Assembly (NCBI GenBank): GCA_029939635.1
Contig: JAOZSN010000067.1
Coordinates: forward strand, 1 to 15,210
Reading direction: 5' to 3'
DNA: 15,210 nt
From: Deltaproteobacteria bacterium
GTDB taxonomy: Bacteria; Desulfobacterota; Desulfobulbia; Desulfobulbales; SURF-16
Within the stretch, counting starts at the first letter, position 1; each line of letters opens with the position of its first letter. Shown in pieces: positions 1 to 5,832 of this stretch. The translations under genes were made by a program, and so were the position numbers. The notes beneath the pieces were generated by a model, which saw only the letters and a program-made list of their open reading frames with translations, searched no databases and was not told the DNA's origin.

Positions 1-209
1 TTGAGAAGGCCACCAAAGCGCCTAAGCCTCAGTTATATGTTAAAGATTTTTACAAATGTGATCCAGATACCAAGCCTCGCGCAATTAAAAACCTGGCCAA
101 TGACCTGGTTAAGAAAGGCGAGTTGATGTTCTGGTCCTCCGGTTCCACCACCATGTATGCCCGCCCCGATCGTATCAAGGACGAGGAAGGTCAGGACATG
201 TCTGATTGA
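1..209 (+). CDS. dsrD: DsrD, dissimilatory sulfite reductase-associated protein (5' end cut by window)
   Basis: The frame is open from base 3 to a TGA at 207-209 and gives 68 residues. DsrD is a small (about 78 aa) winged-helix protein encoded directly after dsrAB in sulfate reducers, so only about ten N-terminal residues are missing. The strongest signature is the C-terminal segment LMFWSSGSTTMY, which matches the family's conserved WSSGSTTMYG stretch; before it lies a helical segment (KPRAIKNLANDLVKKGE) matching the family's helix-turn-helix part. Published work describes DsrD as an activator of DsrAB rather than a DNA-binding regulator. The gene ends about 57 bp before a strong terminator, so it should be the last gene of a dsrAB-dsrD transcript whose dsrAB lies left of the window. 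The identification is by recognition of sequence, not by a search. Confidence 0.9.
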   Translation, partial: EKATKAPKPQLYVKDFYKCDPDTKPRAIKNLANDLVKKGELMFWSSGSTTMYARPDRIKDEEGQDMSD

Positions 210-266
210 TGTTCTTTAGGCAGTGATTGTTATTCACTCTCTGTCTAGAAGTATTTTTCCAGATCG

Positions 267-312
267 AATAAAAAAGGTCGATTCGAGTTTTCTCGAATCG
301 ACCTTTTTTATT
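267..312. terminator. Perfect bidirectional rho-independent terminator
   Basis: A perfect 21-bp inverted repeat (267-287 and 292-312) has a TTTT loop. Its outer parts are A6 on the left and T6 on the right, and its core is GGTCGATTCGAG. Read on either strand it is a stem followed by a U-tract, so it can end both the dsr transcript arriving from the left and the minus-strand TPR operon arriving from the right. It lies between the two convergent stop codons (209 and 333). Confidence 0.95.
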
Positions 313-332
313 GTTTTAATGCCTGGGGCTTG

Positions 333-917
333 TTACCTAGGAGCTAACTCATCAGCCTTTTCAATATAATGCTCCGCATGTTTGCCATGGCCGAAACCCT
401 TATAGATAGATGCTATGACTCGGTATGAATCAGCTGCCTCAGTCTTCTTGTTAAGCTCAAGATAGAGTTGGGCAATGATTTCTAGGGTCTTTGTGGAGCC
501 CTGGGGATCATTAAGGCCACTATACTCATCAAGGACATTTATATAGGCAGCCAGGGCCTCATTAAGGCGTCCGGCATTCCTGATAACCTCAGCTTTTTTC
601 TTTTCCAGCAGGAAGAGGCTAAAGCGGTCAAAATCATCGGTGCAGATAGTATATGCCTTGTCATAATACTCTATGGCCTTATCCCATTCCTCGCGTTCCG
701 CACAAATATCACCGAGTTTGTCGGCGGCCTGGGCAACGCCATGTTTATTAGCTTCCTCTTCAAAGCCGATCAGGGCATTGGAAAAGGCATTGGCGGCCAT
801 GGCCTGTTCTTTGCCCTGTTGGTGTTTGATACCCGCCTCATAATCTAATTGTGCTGCTGTTTTATTACCTTCGGCAAGCTCACCTTGCTCTCCTGCATTC
901 ATTGGTATTGGTTGCAT
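333..917 (-). CDS. TPR-repeat protein, last gene of the dsr-facing operon
   Basis: This 194-residue soluble protein has no signal peptide or membrane segment. About four helix-pair repeats of TPR type are visible at roughly residues 23-56, 62-95, 102-135 and 142-175. Examples are the AADKLGDICAEREEWDKAIE pattern and the ALAAYINVLDEY helix. The repeats are less regular than in the TPR protein at 2164-2802, closer to the NSF-attachment or tetratricopeptide-like type, and the first 20 residues look disordered. TPR proteins are protein-protein scaffolds, so no enzymatic role is suggested. It is the third gene of a minus-strand operon (50-bp gap from the gene before it) and ends at the terminator shared with dsrD. 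The start ATG at 917 has a GAGAG-like ribosome site about 9 nt upstream; Met6 is an alternative start. The partner is unknown; a role with sulfite reductase is inferred only from position. Confidence 0.8.
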   Translation of the reverse strand: MQPIPMNAGEQGELAEGNKTAAQLDYEAGIKHQQGKEQAMAANAFSNALIGFEEEANKHGVAQAADKLGDICAEREEWDKAIEYYDKAYTICTDDFDRFSLFLLEKKKAEVIRNAGRLNEALAAYINVLDEYSGLNDPQGSTKTLEIIAQLYLELNKKTEAADSYRVIASIYKGFGHGKHAEHYIEKADELAPR

Positions 918-967
918 AGTTATTTCTCTCTTATAGGTAGAATGTCGTTTTGGTTTTGATATTACGA

Positions 968-2140
968 TTAGGCATTTCCTAGGGTGAGTGGTGCTGGTTT
1001 GGTATCCTCTGACAGGGTACCCATAATAGTAACTGCCTCTTGAGCCAGTTTAGCAACGGTGGTTTGCTGAGGAAGGCCATGGTTGTAAACAATAAGTTCC
1101 TCGTCATCCACCAGCCAGGTGTCAATGTCCTGGCGAACCTCCATGGCATTTATACGACCAAAGAGGCGAATGGCGTGACCCCGTGTTGCCGGATCCTGGT
1201 GATTAACAAACTCAAATACCGAATAAATGGGCATTTCTCTGATTACCTGGGGGTGCGTCTCAGCTAAGGTGCCAAGGGCCCACAGGACGGGTACCCGTGT
1301 TTCAGGCACACCACGATACATGAGTAAGTGTCTGGCAAAGGCACCAAAGAGATCTGCCCTGGCAGAAATGATGGAACCAATAGCCTCGATGATCCCCCAG
1401 TGGGAGGCAGCAGAATCAGTACACGATTCATACATCCTGTGGAGCAGATCGCTTACCATGCCAGGTTTACGCGTTGATACGCGCGAACACACCTGGCCGA
1501 TGGCATGGGCATAGAGCCAGCGCTTCTCTTCTAAGGGGTCGTAGAGCATACGCTGCATAAAGCGTAGGGTCTTGCTGTCATCCATAGCAAAATCAACAAG
1601 GGTATCGATGTCCATTTCCTTGGTCAGCTTCTGAATCTCACGTTTTTTTGCCTTTTTGAGTTGCCGTTTGGGGTCTGGTTTTGGTTCCAGATTGGGTACC
1701 TCAAAGCTGCGAATAGCATTTTGGGAAATCTTTTTAGATTTCTTTATCCTATGACCCTCGATATTTTTCGAAAGCTCGGCAAGATCCTTGTTCAAACGAA
1801 TGAAGTAGAGAACACCCCGTACCTTACGACCATCAACATTGGCTAACTCGTAAACATAATGATCCTGCTCGTCGTAATTATCCAGACGAGCATCCTGATA
1901 ATCCTCATCTGGATCCATATCAAAGGCCAGATCAATATTATCACCAGCGGCTGCTACCATACATTCAACAATGGCGGCACCAACATTAAAGCCGGTGGGA
2001 TCAGAGGTGTATATAGCGCCACATGGACATTCGCCAAGATTAAACTCATCCATCTTGCGATGGACAGGTTCAAGTGGGCGACCAATATCTTGACCGCAGA
2101 ACGGGCACCATGGGCGGGTCTTTATAACTGGTTTTTTCAT
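968..2140 (-). CDS. Zinc-ribbon / HEAT-repeat-like protein of unknown function
   Basis: I do not recognise a named family for this 390-residue protein. It opens with a probable zinc ribbon: C12-P-F-C15, then C38-P-C40-G. A mixed segment follows with an acidic stretch around residues 74-93, then a Lys-rich linker (about 130-170, including KKSKK and KKAKKRE). The C-terminal half (about 171-380) is a run of amphipathic helices resembling HEAT or PBS-lyase-type repeats, for example VPVLWALGTLAETHP and ATRGHAIRLFGRINAMEV. There is no signal peptide or membrane helix, so it should be cytoplasmic. It is the middle gene of a minus-strand operon, 23 bp after the five-TPR gene, between dsrD and dsrN. 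HEAT-like repeats in enzyme-maturation proteins often act as docking surfaces, so a chaperone or assembly role is possible but unproven. The ribosome site is weak. Confidence 0.75.
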   Translation of the reverse strand: MKKPVIKTRPWCPFCGQDIGRPLEPVHRKMDEFNLGECPCGAIYTSDPTGFNVGAAIVECMVAAAGDNIDLAFDMDPDEDYQDARLDNYDEQDHYVYELANVDGRKVRGVLYFIRLNKDLAELSKNIEGHRIKKSKKISQNAIRSFEVPNLEPKPDPKRQLKKAKKREIQKLTKEMDIDTLVDFAMDDSKTLRFMQRMLYDPLEEKRWLYAHAIGQVCSRVSTRKPGMVSDLLHRMYESCTDSAASHWGIIEAIGSIISARADLFGAFARHLLMYRGVPETRVPVLWALGTLAETHPQVIREMPIYSVFEFVNHQDPATRGHAIRLFGRINAMEVRQDIDTWLVDDEELIVYNHGLPQQTTVAKLAQEAVTIMGTLSEDTKPAPLTLGNA

Positions 2141-2163
2141 GTTTTGAGTTGCCTAGGTAGTAC

Positions 2164-2802
2164 CTATAATTCTTTTTCCAGGGCCTCAACAAACATCGGC
2201 TCAGGGGAATAACCTAATTGTTTGGCCTTATCCAAGGATTTTTTAGCAGCAGCAAAATCCTTGTTATAATAGAAGGCCACAGCCAGGTTGTTATGGGCCA
2301 TGGGGAAGTCTGGTTCGTATTCTATACCTTTCTTGGCAGAGACTAAGGCAGGCTCAAAATCTTCCAAAGCGATTTGCACAGAAGCCAGGTTAATCCAGGC
2401 AAAGGCTAGCTTGGGGTCATGGATAGTGGCTTTGTTATAGGCATCCATGGCTTTTTCCAGGTTGCCGTGCTGTTGCTCGATCATCCCGATGTTGCAGTGA
2501 GCCTGGGCCTTAGCTGAGTCAGCAGGGGTGTAGAGCAGGGCTTTTTTGTTGGCCTCCAGGGATTCGTCAAGTTTGCCCATCTCAAAATAGATAGCACCAA
2601 GGTTGATATATGCCTCGCCAGATTGGTCATCAATCTTAATACAGGTCTGTAGCTCATTAACGGCATCATTATGGCGGCCAGCCTTATGGTAGACCATGGC
2701 AAGATGGTGATGAGCTACCACTGAACTTGGCATCTCCTCACATTTTTGTTCAAGCTCTGCTATGACAGCGTTGAGGTCTTCGGTAAGATTACTTTCACTC
2801 AT
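2164..2802 (-). CDS. TPR-repeat protein (five canonical TPRs), first gene of the dsr-facing operon
   Basis: This 212-residue protein is almost entirely five consecutive 34-residue TPRs, at about 27-60, 61-94, 98-131, 132-165 and 166-199. The canonical small and large residues are in place (AHHHLAMVYHKAGRHNDAVN, AYINLGAIYFEMGKLDESLE, AWINLASVQIALEDFEPAL). No signal peptide or transmembrane segment is present, so it should be a cytoplasmic scaffold that binds another protein in the concave groove. It is the first gene of a three-gene minus-strand operon and is divergent from dsrN across about 240 bp. The ATG at 2802 has a good ribosome site (AAGGA, about 8 nt upstream on the minus strand). Its stop codon lies in a short TAGGTA-G-TACCTA palindrome. 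The family assignment is secure; the client protein is unknown. Confidence 0.88.
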   Translation of the reverse strand: MSESNLTEDLNAVIAELEQKCEEMPSSVVAHHHLAMVYHKAGRHNDAVNELQTCIKIDDQSGEAYINLGAIYFEMGKLDESLEANKKALLYTPADSAKAQAHCNIGMIEQQHGNLEKAMDAYNKATIHDPKLAFAWINLASVQIALEDFEPALVSAKKGIEYEPDFPMAHNNLAVAFYYNKDFAAAKKSLDKAKQLGYSPEPMFVEALEKEL

Positions 2803-2835
2803 GGGGATTTCCTTAAAATAAAGATGAAATTTAAA

Positions 2836-2849
2836 CGACCTTATGGTCG
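2836..2849. promoter_or_regulatory. Short palindrome in the leader of the TPR operon
   Basis: CGACC-TTAT-GGTCG is a perfect 5-bp stem with a 4-nt spacer, 34 bp upstream of the TPR start at 2802 on the minus strand. It could be an operator or an mRNA leader hairpin. Upstream on the minus strand the DNA is AT-rich, but I see no convincing -35/-10 pair there. Function is inferred only from position. Confidence 0.3.
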
Positions 2850-2991
2850 GTGTATTTTTGGGTAGCGCGATAAATTAAGCATTAAAGTAAATTATTCAAG
2901 GGCAGAAATTTTACCATATTTTTAATTATTAGTGGGAAAAAGTTTATGGGGAAATTGAGGGGAACAATAGCTCTTGCGGGGGAGCGTGGAG

Positions 2992-3022
2992 TTGGCTAGA
3001 TTACCATGAAAATTAATATGAT
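2992..3022 (+). promoter_or_regulatory. Weak candidate promoter for dsrN
   Basis: TATGAT at 3017-3022 is a good -10 match (5 of 6), 21 nt before the dsrN ATG. The only -35-like element is TTGGCT at 2992-2997, at a long 19-bp spacing. The rest of the 2803-3043 gap is AT-rich with G-rich runs on the plus strand and shows no other clear signal. This is a low-confidence call. Confidence 0.25.
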
Positions 3023-3043
3023 CATTGTGGTGAATGAACGGAT

Positions 3044-4432
3044 ATGAAAATTACTAAAGGTATCATCGTTGCTGGTTTAGGTGGTGGTTCAGGAAAAAGT
3101 GTGATTGCCGTTGGGCTTACCGCCTTTTTTGCTCAGGCTGGCAAAAAGGTGCTACCATTTAAAAAGGGGCCTGATTATATTGATGCTGGCTGGCTTTCCT
3201 TGGCTGCCGGTGAGGAATGTTATAATCTTGACCCCTTTTTAATGACGGAGGAGCAGCTGCTTGCCTCTTATGCTCATCGGGCTACTGCTGGTGAATATAT
3301 AATTATTGAGGGGAATCGTGGCCTCTATGATGGCGTTGATGCCCGGGGTGGGTATTCCACTGCTGAATTAGCAAAACTACTTGATTTGCCGGTATTACTG
3401 GTGGTTGATTGTACCAAGACCACCCGCACGGTGGCCGCTCTGGTTCTGGGCTGTAAGGTGCTGGATCCTGATGTGCAGATTTGCGGGGTGGTGCTTAATC
3501 GTATTGGCAGTACACGCCATGAGAAAATTGTTCGCGAGGCCGTGGAGACCTATGCCGGGGTGCCGGTTCTTGGTGCTTATCGGCGCATGCAAAAAGATAT
3601 CTTTCCCATGCGCCATCTTGGTGTCACCCCCTTTCAGGAGTATGACGGTTCGGATCAGGCCATTGAAGATCTGGCTCAGGGCGTTGAGGACAATTTAGAT
3701 TTAGTAGCTATTACAGATGTTATGGCTGATTTGGCAGGTCGGTTCGACTCTGCGTCTGGAGGCAATGGCATAAGCACAGTGGCTCAGGTGCGCATTGGCA
3801 TTCTGCGTGATGCTGCTTTCCAGTTCTATTACCCAGAAAATATAGTCGCCTTAAAAGTGCAAGGGGCTGAGCTTGTGGAGATCAATTCTCTTACTGCTGC
3901 CAGCCTGCCCTTGGATTTAGATGCCCTCTATATCGGCGGTGGGTTTCCGGAGACGTCGGCTCGCTTACTGGCTGAAAACCTCTCGTTTAGGCAGTCAATC
4001 AAAAAGGCGGCCCAGGATGGCCTGCCTATCTATGCCGAATGTGGGGGCTTAATATATCTAGGTGAGGAAATCACCTTGGAAGGGACAAGCTACCCACTGG
4101 TGGGGGTTTTTTCGGTGCGTTTTGGCTTAGAGAAACGTCCTCAGGCCCATGGTTACACGGTGTTGACGGCTCGAGAAAATAACCCTTTTTATAGCAAGGG
4201 CACAGAGATTAAGGGCCATGAATTTCGCTATTCCAAGGTTGTAAGCTGGCCGGGTAGTGAAGACGATTTGGCCTTTTCCATGGAACGGGGTAAGGGCTTT
4301 GTTGGCGGTGGAGACGGCCTCATTTATAAAAATACTCTGGCCCTCTACACCCATATCCATGCGGTGGGTACGCCGGAATGGGCCGAAGGGCTGTTTTTAC
4401 GGGCTATGGCCTATAAAAACAATAGGATTTAA
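3044..4432 (+). CDS. dsrN: DsrN / cobyrinate a,c-diamide synthase-type glutamine-dependent amidase
   Basis: The 462 residues match the CbiA/CobB family in length and order. An ATP-binding dethiobiotin-synthetase-like domain comes first, with P-loop GLGGGSGKS at 11-19 and the family motif EGNRGLYDG at 89-97. A C-terminal class I glutamine amidotransferase domain follows, with GGGFPE at 298-303, nucleophile Cys333 in YAECGGLIYLG, and the His motif YTHIHA at 435-440. CbiA amidates the a and c carboxylates of cobyrinate. The dsr-linked homologue DsrN is proposed to amidate siroheme to the siro(haem)amide found in DsrAB. Proximity to dsrD supports dsrN over a cobalamin-pathway cbiA, since no cobalamin gene is nearby. 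The start at 3044 has a weak ribosome site but gives the family's usual N-terminus just before the P-loop strand. The stop overlaps the convergent gene. Confidence 0.85.
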   Translation: MKITKGIIVAGLGGGSGKSVIAVGLTAFFAQAGKKVLPFKKGPDYIDAGWLSLAAGEECYNLDPFLMTEEQLLASYAHRATAGEYIIIEGNRGLYDGVDARGGYSTAELAKLLDLPVLLVVDCTKTTRTVAALVLGCKVLDPDVQICGVVLNRIGSTRHEKIVREAVETYAGVPVLGAYRRMQKDIFPMRHLGVTPFQEYDGSDQAIEDLAQGVEDNLDLVAITDVMADLAGRFDSASGGNGISTVAQVRIGILRDAAFQFYYPENIVALKVQGAELVEINSLTAASLPLDLDALYIGGGFPETSARLLAENLSFRQSIKKAAQDGLPIYAECGGLIYLGEEITLEGTSYPLVGVFSVRFGLEKRPQAHGYTVLTARENNPFYSKGTEIKGHEFRYSKVVSWPGSEDDLAFSMERGKGFVGGGDGLIYKNTLALYTHIHAVGTPEWAEGLFLRAMAYKNNRI

Positions 4433-4785
4433 TGGACTGGTGCCGTGCCGATCACCTTGTCAATGATCATCTTTTTAGTGGCATTATCCGGTTCTTTATC
4501 CCAGTGGATAAATTGTTCGGTGACGCGGACAAAGGCACCATTGTCCTTTTTGCATTTATCGCAGATGTTTAGGGCGCTGTCACGGTAGATAATGACCTTA
4601 CTGGCCGGGTCGCCTTTCTCGTCCACTGCGGCCATTTTGCGGCAACCGCATTCCAAGCGGATGATAACAACCCCAATGCCTTCGGGGCTGCCCTCAAGAA
4701 TACCACCAATCATCGCCTTCTCATTGGTCTCAGCAACGAGTTTCTTGTCTTTCTGTTGGCGCTGCATCTGTCTCTTAATGCTCAT
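4429..4785 (-). CDS. Small CxC/CxxC (probable zinc-binding) protein of unknown function
   Basis: This 118-residue soluble protein belongs to no family I can name. The N-terminus is very polar and basic (KRQMQRQQKDKK). The body has a likely zinc site made of C46-G-C48 and C75-D-K-C78, separated by about 26 residues of predicted strand and turn; the C-terminus ends in a helical segment. A redox or RNA-binding small protein is possible, but nothing fixes the function. The ATG at 4785 has a clear ribosome site (GGAG about 8 nt upstream). A sigma70-like promoter and an inverted repeat lie upstream. Its TAA overlaps the stop of dsrN on the opposite strand by four bases. The good ribosome site, promoter and Cys pattern argue that it is a real gene and not an antisense artefact. 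Confidence 0.75.
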   Translation of the reverse strand: MSIKRQMQRQQKDKKLVAETNEKAMIGGILEGSPEGIGVVIIRLECGCRKMAAVDEKGDPASKVIIYRDSALNICDKCKKDNGAFVRVTEQFIHWDKEPDNATKKMIIDKVIGTAPVH

Positions 4786-4837
4786 GAAAAATCTCCAGAT
4801 ATATAAAGTTCAAAAAAGGACATAATTACGGAACGTA

Positions 4838-4866
4838 AAAATAGATGATCAGCGCTACAAGGTCAA
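4838..4866 (-). promoter_or_regulatory. Sigma70-like promoter for the small Cys-rich protein
   Basis: On the minus strand, TTGACC (plus positions 4861-4866) and TATTTT (4838-4843) are separated by exactly 17 bp. They lie about 50 bp upstream of the ATG at 4785 and match the consensus at 5 of 6 and 4 of 6 positions. Confidence 0.55.
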
Positions 4867-4870
4867 TATT

Positions 4871-4906
4871 AATTGGCATAATGCAGGAAAATACTTTATG
4901 CCAATT
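4871..4906. promoter_or_regulatory. 11-bp inverted repeat between divergent promoters (candidate operator)
   Basis: AATTGGCATAA at 4871-4881 is matched exactly by its reverse complement TTATGCCAATT at 4896-4906, with 14 bases between. It sits 4 bp upstream of the minus-strand -35 and about 41 bp upstream of the plus-strand -35. That fits a dimeric regulator site serving both the Cys-rich protein and the ferredoxin. A non-functional hairpin cannot be excluded. Confidence 0.5.
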
Positions 4907-4947
4907 TTGGGTGCTCATGAGCTTTTTAAGTGTAAGTCAATTTTGTG

Positions 4948-4976
4948 TTGACAAATTTTAGGCTTTGCTTTATCAG
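4948..4976 (+). promoter_or_regulatory. Sigma70-like promoter for the ferredoxin gene
   Basis: A perfect -35 TTGACA (4948-4953) is followed after exactly 17 bp by TATCAG (4971-4976, 4 of 6). Transcription from here would give a leader of roughly 70 nt before the ferredoxin ATG at 5056, long enough to hold the hairpin at 5010-5028. Confidence 0.6.
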
Positions 4977-5009
4977 GGTGTCTGTGATTGTCTTTTTTCT
5001 GTTCATTTT

Positions 5010-5028
5010 GATGGGTATTTCACCCATC
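5010..5028 (+). promoter_or_regulatory. Leader hairpin upstream of the ferredoxin
   Basis: GATGGGT-ATTTC-ACCCATC is a perfect 7-bp stem with a 5-nt loop, 27 nt before the ATG and just upstream of the ribosome site. It is followed by TCTTTT, so it may act as a weak attenuator or as an mRNA-stabilising 5' stem. No anti-terminator was identified. Confidence 0.4.
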
Positions 5029-5055
5029 TCTTTTAATACTTTTGGAGGTATAGTT

Positions 5056-5244
5056 ATGGGTTGGGATATCGAAATTGATTATGACAAGTGTGTTGGTGAT
5101 GAAGAATGTGTAAATGCCTGTCCTGCTTCTGTCTATGAGTTCGAAGACGGCAAGCCAGTTATTGCTGAGCTTGACGAGTGTCTTGGTTGTGAGACCTGTG
5201 TTGAGGTGTGTCCTGAAGGCTGCATCACCGTCACTGAGGTTTAA
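5056..5244 (+). CDS. Two-cluster (2[4Fe-4S]-type) ferredoxin with an Asp-substituted first site
   Basis: The 62 residues form a small soluble cytoplasmic electron carrier. The second motif is canonical: C42-x2-C45-x2-C48-x3-C52-P. The first is C12-x2-D15-x2-C18-x3-C22-P, with Asp where the second Cys normally stands. By family rules, site I is bound by C12, D15, C18 and C52, and site II by C42, C45, C48 and C22. Asp-ligated sites are known from Pyrococcus furiosus ferredoxin and Desulfovibrio africanus ferredoxin III, where the cluster is [3Fe-4S] or a labile [4Fe-4S]. An extra Cys56 follows the second motif. The start was chosen at 5056 because GGAGG precedes it by 8 nt; a longer in-frame reading from 4945 would begin inside the promoter and add a non-ferredoxin hydrophobic stretch. 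The gene has its own promoter and terminator, so it is monocistronic. Confidence 0.92.
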   Translation: MGWDIEIDYDKCVGDEECVNACPASVYEFEDGKPVIAELDECLGCETCVEVCPEGCITVTEV

Positions 5245-5282
5245 TTTCAGGCCAGCCTTTTCGTAAGGCTTAAACTGGAACT

Positions 5283-5330
5283 ATAAATAAGGTCTGTCTC
5301 CTCTTGTGGGGGTCGGGCCTTATTTATTTT
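5283..5330 (+). terminator. Rho-independent terminator of the ferredoxin gene
   Basis: ATAAATAAGG (5283-5292) pairs perfectly with CCTTATTTAT (5318-5327). The stem extends inward by about four G-C or G-U pairs, and TTTT follows. A separate short hairpin (AGCCTT / AAGGCT at 5254-5270) lies between the ferredoxin stop and this terminator. Confidence 0.8.
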
Positions 5331-5346
5331 GAGCGATGGATGTATT

Positions 5347-5790
5347 TTGACAGAAAGAAAAAGAGGGTTTCTCCTGGTAAACCCTGAACTCCTTGTTGTT
5401 CTGGCGCCACTCCTCTGGACACTGGCTGGGGTGAAACTCGCCCTGCGTGCCTATTTTGCTGTGGAATGGTTTGCTCATCCGTTGTTGCTGCTCTGTGCTT
5501 TTCTTGTCGGACTAGCAAAATCATTGGTTGTTCTTGACCGTTTGGTGCAAAAAAATGTAAAAAGACTAGATACCTATTCTGGAAAGGTATTTATTGGCTG
5601 TGTTTTTCCGGCTCGGACGTGGTGTATTATTGGGGCCATGATTCTTTTGGGGCGGTTGTTGCGCTATTCTTCTCTTGCAACGGAGATTCAGGGTTTCATT
5701 ACCTTGGCCGTGGCAGTTGGTTTGCTGATGGCCAGCAGGCTTTATTGGTACAGGCTCGGGCGACGTCATTCTCGTTGTTGTCCTGATTAA
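5347..5790 (+). CDS. Small integral membrane protein, four predicted helices, unknown function
   Basis: About 147 residues are nearly all hydrophobic, with four predicted transmembrane helices (for example ELLVVLAPLLWTLAGVKLAL, PLLLLCAFLVGLAKSLVVL, WCIIGAMILLGRLL and GFITLAVAVGLLMASRLYW). A basic C-terminus (YRLGRRHSR) suggests a cytoplasmic end. I recognise no family. The start is uncertain. A TTG at 5347 is chosen because it clears the ferredoxin terminator and has GGA about 6 nt upstream. Another in-frame TTG at 5329 lies in the terminator T-run and would add six residues. No in-frame ATG is available near the N-terminus. It precedes alr by about 42 bp and is probably co-transcribed with it. 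Confidence 0.65.
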   Translation: MTERKRGFLLVNPELLVVLAPLLWTLAGVKLALRAYFAVEWFAHPLLLLCAFLVGLAKSLVVLDRLVQKNVKRLDTYSGKVFIGCVFPARTWCIIGAMILLGRLLRYSSLATEIQGFITLAVAVGLLMASRLYWYRLGRRHSRCCPD

Positions 5791-5832
5791 CAGTTCCTTT
5801 TCGGTACAAATTCCAACACGGTACTATATTTT

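Noticed and set aside
336..2157. Three CCTAGG sites near the ends of the three operon genes (336, 978, 2152)
   Set aside because: CTAG-containing hexamers are usually rare, but three short matches with different surroundings can be chance, and one lies inside coding sequence.
4871..4888. Sigma54-type promoter at TTGGCATAATGC
   Set aside because: The required GG-N10-GC spacing is not met; the bases belong to the inverted repeat.
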